Shown here: positions 56,534 through 64,000 of the stretch, piece by piece | Numbering within the stretch: the first letter of the stretch is position 1 | How the letters are laid out: every line of letters begins with the position of its first letter | Origin: Physcia stellaris | Lineage: Eukaryota > Ascomycota > Lecanoromycetes > Caliciales > Physciaceae | Reading direction: 5' to 3' | DNA: 64,000 nt | Assembly (NCBI GenBank): GCA_018902385.1 | Contig: JABSSW010000008.1 | Span: 124,001-188,000, forward strand | Made by a program: the position numbers and the translations under genes | The notes under the pieces: model-generated | What the model saw: only the letters and a program-made list of their open reading frames with translations | What the model was told of the DNA's origin: nothing | The model's database searches: none

Positions 56534-58880
56534 CTACACCATACTCCCCCCACTCTTAATCCTCCTCACAACCATCATGCGCCTCAACCGATGCCGATAC
56601 GCGCCTAGACTCACAAACAGCACGATCAAGAACGCGACACTGCCACACACCTTCCAGAAATGGCTTTGCGAGAGGTTGGTATCGATGATGCCGGAGAGGT
56701 TCATGCCGTAGTAGGAGGTGAAGAAGGAGAGCGGGAGGAAGACGATGGTGACGCCGGTGAAGACGAGGATGGCGCGGTTCTGGCTGTCGGAGACGATGGC
56801 GAGTTCGTTTTGTTCGATGGAGCGGAGTTGGAAGAGCTGAGGGAGAGGGCTTAGTGATTATCACGCGGAGGAATAGATGGGTTGGTGGAGCACTTACTGC
56901 GTTCATGGAGCCCTTGACGTCGATCAGGAGACGCTCGAAACAGTCGTGCTGGGCTTTGACCCTATCCAGAGTATTAGAGCCATTGGATATGATATAAGTG
57001 CTCTAAGGAGGGGAAACGTACATCTTTAAAGCAAATTCAATTCGGTCTTGGGCAGTCTCGCCTGCTGAATTATGTGGCTGGATGCGTGCCTTGAGATCAT
57101 CTCTCTCGAATTTCTTCACGTCGACAAGTAAAGTCTGGAATAATTCAACCTTTTTATGCAGTATCAGTCGGATTGTTGTGAGTTCGTCCACACAATTTAG
57201 ATACTCGCGGACGAGCTTGACAGTCTCGTTCCGAACCCAAGGCTCGAATCTCCTGCGCTTCTATAAGGCAAGACATGTTAGCAATTACATTGCTCCAAAT
57301 AACAGAGAAGAATACTACTGACCAGGTCTTGAATAACTACAGAGTAAGCAGATTCCATGGGAGGCGCATTGTAACCTTGCCGTAGAGCGTGAGGTGTACA
57401 GCCCACTTCTGACAACAGATACACTAGAAACCACTCGGTAGTCCTTCGGTGCCATGTACTACTTCCTTGTTCTGAGAAAGCCTTGAAAACGTGACCGACG
57501 GCTGATGCATTGTCATTGCCAAACATTGCATCTAGAGGCTCCGAAAGATGTTGCTTCAAATTCTTATCCAGAAAATTCACGCCGGCCATGGGCGAGAGGG
57601 TCAGAAGATATCCATCGCCGCGGTGAAAGGTCCGGAAAGGACTCCTCACAAGCTGTACCTTGTCGAAGAATGGATGAGACGAAAGCGTCTGCTTTTCGAT
57701 GTCACGTCCAACTGGCTTCAGACCTTCCGTGGGACCACCGAAACCGCCCATTGCGATACCTTCGGACAGTTGCCAAGGCATATCGCTAGCAGCCATGTTC
57801 CAGTAATTGGCTTTGATGCCAAGATGCCCTGCTCGCCAATCCACGTCGCTGCGAAAGCTAGTGATACACTTAGTAAAGATCAGAATTGCGTAGATGGACA
57901 GCAGCGTACCTCGAGTTGTTATCTCCATCCCACATGTGCTCCTCCATCTGCTCTTCGAAGCCCTCAAGCTCATTGAGTAACAAATACACGTCACGCATCT
58001 CCTGGAAATTTTCTTGACTTCTGAAGTTCAAGACCTCGGTTTCCATATAAGGCCAGCCAGATCTACCAGCATTCACGAACTCCCTCCCTTTTTCCCCATC
58101 ATGGAGGAAAATGTCTTCTATAGACGAGTGAGCAAGACCTATCCCAAGTGGTGCATGGATCCATCGGACGTCGACCCAGTCGGGTTTCTGCTGCCAATAC
58201 TCTTCTACCTCCCCGAGCGTGATCTCATGATGCTCCGCACGACCTAGGCCAAAGTCGCACACATGGACTTTCAATTCTCCTCTTGGGGGGTAATAATGCT
58301 TGGCAAGCCTGACAAGCTCCTCATGCTTAGGAAGTGGGGGCTGTTGATATGCTTCGGAGAACAGACCCAACATCATGTCTTTCGCAGGCCTTGACTTTTT
58401 ATCTGCCCATCGTTTTAGTCTTTGATATACATCTTGTTGACTCCGATCTCGAACGCCATAACGGGCCACCTGCTCACGCCTTCTCCGTTCGCTGTCGGGG
58501 TCGCGTGAAGCTACCTTCTCGAAATTCGTCAAAACATTCTTGGAGCTGAGGACGGTCTCTTCCGAGTCGGGACTGACAATGGTGTCGGCGGAGGTCATCC
58601 TTGGTTCTGGAGGCCTTTGCTCTTGTAATTTCCATGACAGCGATCTTTGCTCCTTTTGCTCTTTAACAGTCGCAAGGGCAGCTGTGACCGAAGAGACAGA
58701 GGGTCTTGATCTTCTTCCGGCGGAGCCACGAGCCTCTCCGCTGGCTCCAGTCGACTGCGAGGACGAGCTAGCGGATGATGAGTGTCGTCGGCCATCGTGA
58801 GCAGCGGACGGGGAAGATGCTCGTCTACTGTCCTCGGTCAATTCCCACATCGGCTCTTCTCTGTCCGCAGGTCTCGACAT
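56534..58880 (-). CDS. CorA-type Mg2+ transporter-like membrane protein
   Basis: Large fungal CorA-family protein. The ATG at 58880 gives MSRPADREEPMWELTEDSRR. About five short introns are used. A disordered Ser/Arg-rich head of about 150 residues is followed by the cytosolic domain: HVCDFGLGRAEHHEITLGEV, WVDVRWIHAPLGIGLAHSSI and a later LLYLL-type helical region (WFLVYLLSEVGCTPHALRQG). Then comes the long stalk helix region (LTTIRLILHKKVELFQTLLV, AQDRIEFALKM). Two membrane segments end the protein: RAILVFTGVTIVFLPLSFFT leading into SYYGMNLSG with the GMN pore motif, and WKVCGSVAFLIVLFVSLGAY. A basic tail closes it. Ion specificity is inferred from the GMN motif only. Confidence 0.85.
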
Positions 58881-59687
58881 GGTGGATAACGCAAGTCTGA
58901 AAGTATGGATTATCCTCAAGGATTTATCTGACGACAAAACCGATAGAGGAGGGTATCACAAGAAGGAATTCCCCTGACGCAGGGGAAATGGAGAGGCATG
59001 AGGCTTAAGGCATCAGCTAAGCGAGCTGAGGCTTGCGAGAGTGACGAGTCGTAGTAATTGGCGCGACCTGAAGTGGGTGCCATCCCAATGATCCAGTCGC
59101 GCTCGTGCAGGAATGCTAGGCTGAGATGGCCATGGTAATTGGCGGAGAGGGGGGCTAGTCTCGGCTGATCGATCTCGAAAGAGGTTCGACTGAGTCGAGT
59201 GCGGCCCATTTTATGCAGCCAGCGATCGAGCGAAACCGATGTTGTACTGCCGAGACGGTATGGAACCTCCGGCATTTCAGTCTGTGACCTTACGGAATTT
59301 GGATGCACTTGTACAGCGACAGAAGATGTTCATATGTAAAACAGTACTATTAATCATTGAGTGACTGGAATTTCGTAGTTCTGTCCAAGCATCACCCATA
59401 ATATTATTCTACTCGTACTCGATCAAGCTTTTTCTCACCCGCCGCGGAAATCGACCGCGTGCTACTACTACGTACTTTATCCGTACTCAGCCGAGCCAGC
59501 ATATAACATGCTGGATCCGTAGTAATTGCCTTGGACTCTTCGAGCGTTCCGCGAGAATCCCGATATCACATACAGGAAGGAACATAACACAGCTTTGTCT
59601 TATCGTCTGCTGAACATCCCCAAATAGGGCAACCGCGACTGTGTCACAAAAGCCCTTGTGGTAGCAGCAGTTACCAATCCTCGGATT
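58881..59687. other. Divergent interval with a small inverted repeat
   Basis: About 810 bp between the corA start and the acidic-protein gene. A perfect inverted repeat, CCAGCAT-ATAAC-ATGCTGG, lies at 59496-59514. Frames at 58916-59308 have no domain. Promoters of both genes are expected here. Confidence 0.45.
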
Positions 59688-61716
59688 ATGGCTCCAGCAG
59701 TAAGCATCTTCCCAACCACTGTTCGTCGAAAGACCAAGCTATATTATGATTACCTTTCATTATTTCGTTTTTAGAGGTAGTGCTCATTATACTCACGTAA
59801 CTCGGCAGTACCGTAACAGCCGCACCAGTGGCAGAACGATCCGTGACCAAAATGATCATGATGTCTTCTCAGGTTCAGCTATGCTGCTCCCTGGTGAAGT
59901 ATTCCTCTAATTTGTCATAGGCCTCCCGGTACGCCATTGGCGCAAGCAAAACGTCACAGTCAACCCAACTCCACCAAAAGAGGAGTCCAACAAAGCCAAT
60001 CCGCAAAATCCAGGATGGCCAGAATTGCCAATGCCGAAAGACTCCCATCTTTTACCACCTTGGAGTCAAGCGCTGCTCAGAGCTGCACGGATGGGCCAAG
60101 TCTTTCGACCCCCTGCTCCACCAGTGGAGGAAGACAAGGAACCCGGTGAAGATGAAGATGCCGATGGAGATATTGACGAGGGATTTGTCGCAACAAAATG
60201 GGGTTTGGTGCCTCGGCATCTTGAGGGTCCTGAACCAGAATTCCTTGCCAAGCGAAGAAAAGGACTCTCATCGCTTTACGGGACCGTTTCAAGCGCAACT
60301 GGCCCGTCAAACCAGATGAGGAAAACAACAATTAAGAAGAAGGATAGCGAGGGACATGAAATTGTTCTGGAGGCTTTGGTTCCTGAAGGTCAAATAGTCG
60401 AAGGCGAGGTAGCTGCAGGAGAGACGTCTCTGAGTGAGGCGCCGGCACCAGGTACCGTAGTGGAAGGCGTCGGCATCGTGAATGCAGATGGTGTTGTGAT
60501 CGCCGCAGAACAGATTCAGGCAACCCCACCGAGAAGAAAACCTCCTCCACCCAAAAGAAAGGCCAAGGGTCCAGGAAGAGGCAGAAAGAAGAAAGTCGCG
60601 TTCGCACCAGGTCCCAATGGAGCAGCACCGTCCCGAGATGTAAATGACCCTTCGAGCACTACAGTCAACGGAGAGGGTGCCGCATCTGCTAATGGCAGCC
60701 CTCATCAGCGGGGTGGAGGTGGCGATGTTGAAATGGGGGAAGACTCAATGCTACAAGATGGCGAAGAGGGAAGTGAAGAGGAGGAGGAGGAGGGCGAGGA
60801 GGGTGAAGACGGAGATAGAGAAGACGGTGAACTCTCACCCTCACCACGACCTGCATCAGCTTCGCCTCTGAATCAGCCAGCAGAGGCCGAGCCCGAGCTT
60901 GAACGAAAGCACGAGCATTTACCCATGGAGCCCGAAATTACAATCCCTGATATACAACAAATGCGGGATCCTTCCAGTTCGCCAGACCTGCCGCTGGCTG
61001 CTGGTCAAGCTCTCCATCCACCTGTAATCCATGTTCAGCCGGCTGAAAACACGGAAAGTACTCAGGCTCTTTCCGCAGTAGAACCTTCAGAACCATCAGA
61101 GCCACGAATAGAGGCGATACCCTTTGAACCAGGGCCTGTAGAGGCTGTTCCTCAGATAGGGAAATCATTCCCTGTGGAGCCCATCCCTCGGATTGCAGAG
61201 TCAGTTGCTTTGGAAGCTACTCCTCAGATAGCAGAACCAATTCGCGTAGAGCCTATTCCACCGACAGCCGGACTAGGTTCTGTAGAGGCTATCCACCACA
61301 TAGAAGAATCCGTTCCTGTCGAGGCAATTCCTCACATAGCAGAACCAGTTCCTGTCGAATCTATTCTTCAGACAGCAGAAGCAGGTCCTGTAGAGCCGAT
61401 TCCTCACCTGGCAGAACCAGTTCCCGCGGAGGCTATTCCTCAGACAGCAGAACCAGTGTTTGTGAAGGCTGTTCCTGAGATAGCGGAATCACTTCCTGTC
61501 GAAGACCCTGCGGAACCAATAGTGGTAGAGGATCTTCCTCAAGTAACTGTACCAGCCATTGAGGCTGAACTCCCTCCAGAGCATAATCCTCTGGATGGAC
61601 TTTCAGCACCTAGAATTGCGAAGAACGAGGAGGCCAAGGATGATTTGCACTTTCCAGATGGTGAAGAGGATTTGCTGGGTAGTCTTGAAAGACATCTGGA
61701 GAAGCGAGGTTCATGA
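59688..61716 (+). CDS. Conserved acidic fungal protein with 12-residue repeats
   Basis: The main exon starts at about 59921 after a TCATAG acceptor and is open to 61716. It begins LPVRHWRKQNVTVNPTPPKE, then PGWPELPMPKDSHLLPPWSQ and KWGLVPRHLEGPEPEFLAKR, which look like the conserved part. A basic PPPKRKAKGPGRGRKKK block resembles a nuclear localisation or AT-hook signal. A Glu/Asp-rich run follows, then ten degenerate 12-residue units of the VPVEAIPHIAEP type. A first exon ATGGCTCCAGCA at 59688 is plausible, but joining it directly leaves the frame off by one, so a micro-exon or error may intervene. The 5' end is uncertain. Nuclear role is a guess; family not recognised. Confidence 0.6.
61132..61491 (+). 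repeat. Ten degenerate 36-bp repeats
   Basis: Ten successive 12-codon units, consensus VPVEAIPxIAEP, span this stretch of the acidic-protein gene. Units differ from one another at several positions, so the array is older than those in cwc25 and the SGSQSSY gene. Confidence 0.8.
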
Positions 61717-62031
61717 GATCGACACGTTTGTTTGAATGAGATTTTATATACAGCCGAAAACTTTATATAATCATTGGAGGATTCTTGATATATGCTGAGC
61801 AAACCGTTCGCGCTCTTTCACAAGAAGATCCAAATCCCGTTTGAGACCCTTAACACGAACATACAGTATCTGCGCCAGAAAAAGATGACTATTTCACCTG
61901 GGATACGAGCAAGACTTAAGCTGCAGAACGGCGTCTTGCTCCACTACACTCAACCACCTCCATGCACAAGTCGTGCCATTTCAGGACGATAGGAATGAGC
62001 GGATACACATAGGAATATGAAATCGCGATGG
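61717..62031. other. Convergent 3' interval
   Basis: 315 bp between converging stop codons; contains TTTATATA-type AT-rich sequence near 61740-61790 that could serve 3'-end formation. No gene. Confidence 0.45.
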
Positions 62032-63291
62032 CTATTGCAACAATGTCAAAGCCGCAAGACTCAGCGCCTCCACCCCCGTCCTCATTGTGGGCTGAATAAC
62101 CGGTGCAAAGAACGGCGAGTGATTCACGGGTATAGACTTATGCAAAGTCCCATTCTTTACTGCCTCATCCCACATCCTATGGTCAGCGCCTCCGATAAAC
62201 CAATACATACACGGACGATCCCGACACGTTGCGAGGATCGTAACATCCTCGCTTGCATTCGAACGGTCGGTATCTGGCTCACACGATGATCCAAAATGGT
62301 CCTGAAAGGCCGCTGTGACGGTTTTGGTCGGGTTTTCGTCGTTAATTGTGGGTGGGAAGGTGACTAGCTCTTCGATTATTGGTTCTTTGGGGGAGTCACT
62401 CGCATCGCACTCTGCCTTGACAATGCGCCGTATGGCTTCAAGAACTCTCTCAAGCGTTCTGGGATTGATAGTGCGAACGTCGACCTTGAGAGTCGCCTTG
62501 TCCGCAATGATGTTTTCGGTCTGTCCGGCTTGAAGGCTGGCTACAGTTACGACTGCCATGTCGCTGGGATCTACTTCCCGACTGACGATGTTCTGTAACC
62601 TTATGACGACGTTTGCAGCAAGAACGGCCGGATCGATGGTAAGATGAGGCATTGACCCGTGGCCTCCTCGCCCAAACAGTGTGATCTTGAATCTGTTGGA
62701 TGATGCCATGATAGTGCCGATCTTCGCGCCTACTGTCCCAGCGCGCAAGGCCATAACATGCTGTCCAAGCACATAATCGGGGACAGGGACTTTATCATAC
62801 AGACCATCATCAACCATGGCCTTTGCACCACCTCCCCTTTCTTCGTTAGGCTGGAAGAGCACGATCAGTGTGCCTTTCCACTGATCCTTGGCTTTAGCAA
62901 GCAATTCCGCTGCGGCCAAAAGACATGTCATATGCATATCGTGCGCACAGGCATGCATTACCGGTTTGGTAATGCCGTCTGACTTATCCAGGACGGTCAC
63001 TTTGCTACTGTATTCGAAACCCGTCTGTTCTTCAACAGGGAGAGCGTCCATGTCTGCACGTAGAAGCACTGTTTTACCTGGGCCATTTTTCAGAACACCT
63101 ACTAAGCCGGTGCCTCCAATGTCTGTTTGCACCTCGTATGCATTGAAGCTGCGGAGGTGCTTGGCGACGGTTGCTGACGTCTCATGTTCCTGCACTGAGA
63201 GCTCTGGATGGGAGTGAAGGTGCTTGTAGAGTTCCTCATATGATGCGAGGTCCGGGATGTTCGATAACGCTTTCGAATGAGTATCTGACAT
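62032..63291 (-). CDS. M20-family amidohydrolase (hippurate/IAA-amino-acid hydrolase-like)
   Basis: Metal-dependent amidohydrolase of peptidase family M20D, which hydrolyses N-acyl amino acids. Single exon. The longer frame starts with GTG, so the ATG giving MSDTHSKALSNIPDLASYEE is used (419 aa). Motifs: LHSHPELSVQEHET, VLLRADMDALPVEEQTG, MHACAHDMHMTCLLAAAELL with metal-binding Cys and His, LIVLFQPNEERGGGAKAMVD with the catalytic Glu, LGQHVMAL, FGRGGHGSMPHLTIDP in the lid domain, and PVNHSPFFAPVIQP with the last metal His. The CAHDMH pattern is typical. No signal peptide. The natural substrate cannot be read from the sequence. Confidence 0.92.
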   Translation of the reverse strand: MSDTHSKALSNIPDLASYEELYKHLHSHPELSVQEHETSATVAKHLRSFNAYEVQTDIGGTGLVGVLKNGPGKTVLLRADMDALPVEEQTGFEYSSKVTVLDKSDGITKPVMHACAHDMHMTCLLAAAELLAKAKDQWKGTLIVLFQPNEERGGGAKAMVDDGLYDKVPVPDYVLGQHVMALRAGTVGAKIGTIMASSNRFKITLFGRGGHGSMPHLTIDPAVLAANVVIRLQNIVSREVDPSDMAVVTVASLQAGQTENIIADKATLKVDVRTINPRTLERVLEAIRRIVKAECDASDSPKEPIIEELVTFPPTINDENPTKTVTAAFQDHFGSSCEPDTDRSNASEDVTILATCRDRPCMYWFIGGADHRMWDEAVKNGTLHKSIPVNHSPFFAPVIQPTMRTGVEALSLAALTLLQ

Positions 63292-63596
63292 TCTCGTGGG
63301 GAATTTCGGTTTCACTCTGGATCGGAATCAATGGTCAAGAAATCAAACCATTAAAATATCTTTTGAGATAGACCTCACCCCACACTTCATTTGAACCGCG
63401 CTTATGATAAAACGTCATCCCGCATAATGATGTACCAAATGCGATGTGCCGGACTGTTGGACGTTTTTAGCACATTTCGACGATCTGAATCGTTCAAGCC
63501 GACACGTGAGTAGGTCTATTTCCCAAGATTCAAAAGGGATGCGTCGTGTAGCGATTGAGTAACACGGAGTCAGACATCAAGTCGCAGTTTCAGAGT
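63292..63596. other. Short intergenic interval
   Basis: 305 bp upstream of the M20 gene and downstream of the vma22-like stop. No feature seen. Confidence 0.45.
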
Positions 63597-64000
63597 CTAC
63601 CGCAGTTTCCCCAATTTCTTTCGGGCCCGTCGTATCTCAATCTCGACTTGTTTCATCTCTGTATCTACGTTCACCAATGCTGGCATAGCATCCATCACTG
63701 CACCCTTAAAGTTTGCTTGAGAGGATCTTAGAGATGGTGGTACAAGGACCCCAAACCATTTCAACGGATCATGAAGCTTCCGGGCATCATTTGTCATCTT
63801 TTCGGACTCATGTGGTCCATCAGAGGACGAAGAGTCAGGAAGTGAAGTCGGTTCATCCCGACTTTTCTCTTCCTCCACTGGCGGGACAGCTGATGCGTTA
63901 ATGGAAAACACTGGATCCAAAGACGCGATATCACTACACCAGTTCTTTAAATCCTCTCACCTCTCAGCAAGATAATCTAGTAGGACGTCCTTACATTTGC
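63597..64000 (-). CDS. VMA22/CCDC115-like V-ATPase assembly factor, C-terminal part
   Basis: The C-terminal 107 or more residues of a protein resembling Vma22 (CCDC115), an ER chaperone for V-ATPase Vo assembly. Diagnostic is the end: KLHDPLKWFGVLVPPSLRSS, FKGAVMDAMPALVNV and a closing helix EIEIRRARKKLGKLR. Upstream is a Ser/Glu/Pro-rich linker. The frame continues upstream to about LKNWCSDIASLDP and then meets a stop, so an exon junction lies near 63940. A coding-like KDVLLDYLAER reading near the window edge may be the previous exon, but I could not fix the splice. The N-terminus is outside the window. Confidence 0.65.

Noticed and set aside
56033-56711. Plus-strand frames over the corA 3' end
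   Set aside because: Antisense to two well-supported membrane segments with the GMN motif, and without domains of their own.

Overview
The window is nuclear DNA of a filamentous ascomycete (Pezizomycotina). Genes sit on both strands. Introns are short, mostly 45-100 bp, with GT..AG ends and CTAAC-like branch sites. The gene set fits: a HET-domain protein, a DUF6594 protein, a PRO45/SLMAP-like STRIPAK protein, Rho3, a CSN2 signalosome subunit, GPI-anchored proteins and a DASH subunit. My impression is Leotiomycetes or a near relative, but that is an inference from protein similarity remembered, not searched. I saw no prokaryotic operon, CRISPR array, intact transposon or virus-like element.

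Layout. 1-9.8 kb: a partial Ser/Pro-rich protein, a 503-residue disordered protein, an otubain-type deubiquitinase and an unexplained patch of coding-like fragments. 9.8-23 kb: CSN2 facing the splicing factor CWC25, Rho3 GTPase, a HET protein, the mitochondrial translocase protein Mgr2, and the FHA/tail-anchored PRO45 homologue. 24-30 kb: a small GPI protein, a DUF6594 membrane protein and a small repeat protein among long gene-poor gaps. 30-43 kb: IPI3 facing phosphoserine phosphatase, a membrane-anchored SGNH esterase, a short-chain dehydrogenase, LipB facing POP7, a tRNA-like relic and a GPI-anchored carboxylesterase. 45-64 kb: a dense housekeeping block of ATP18, SPC19, a SPOUT methyltransferase, a selenoprotein-K-like protein, deoxyribose-phosphate aldolase, MET1 siroheme synthase, RAV2/Rogdi, a Sur7/PalI protein, a CorA-type transporter, an acidic repeat protein, an M20 peptidase and the end of a VMA22-like gene.

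The genes do not form one pathway or a recognisable secondary-metabolite cluster. The clearest organisation is a long run of head-to-head pairs sharing short 5' regions: csn2/cwc25, mgr2/pro45, DUF6594/repeat protein, ipi3/serB, lipB/pop7, atp18/spc19, SPOUT/selK, DERA/met1, rav2/sur7 and corA/acidic protein. Several small genes (atp18, mgr2, spc19, selK, the rho3 5' half) become visible only by joining short exons by eye.

Three conserved genes (serB, pop7, SPOUT methyltransferase) each carry one reading-frame break that no intron explains, and otubain has a fourth, ambiguous case. All lie in or beside homopolymer or low-complexity tracts, so consensus indel errors are more likely than gene loss. 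I found no convincing novel multi-gene system. The best leads are the coding-like island at 8.6-9.6 kb, the in-frame duplicated ORF at 46.5-47.1 kb and the tRNA-like element at 41.0 kb.
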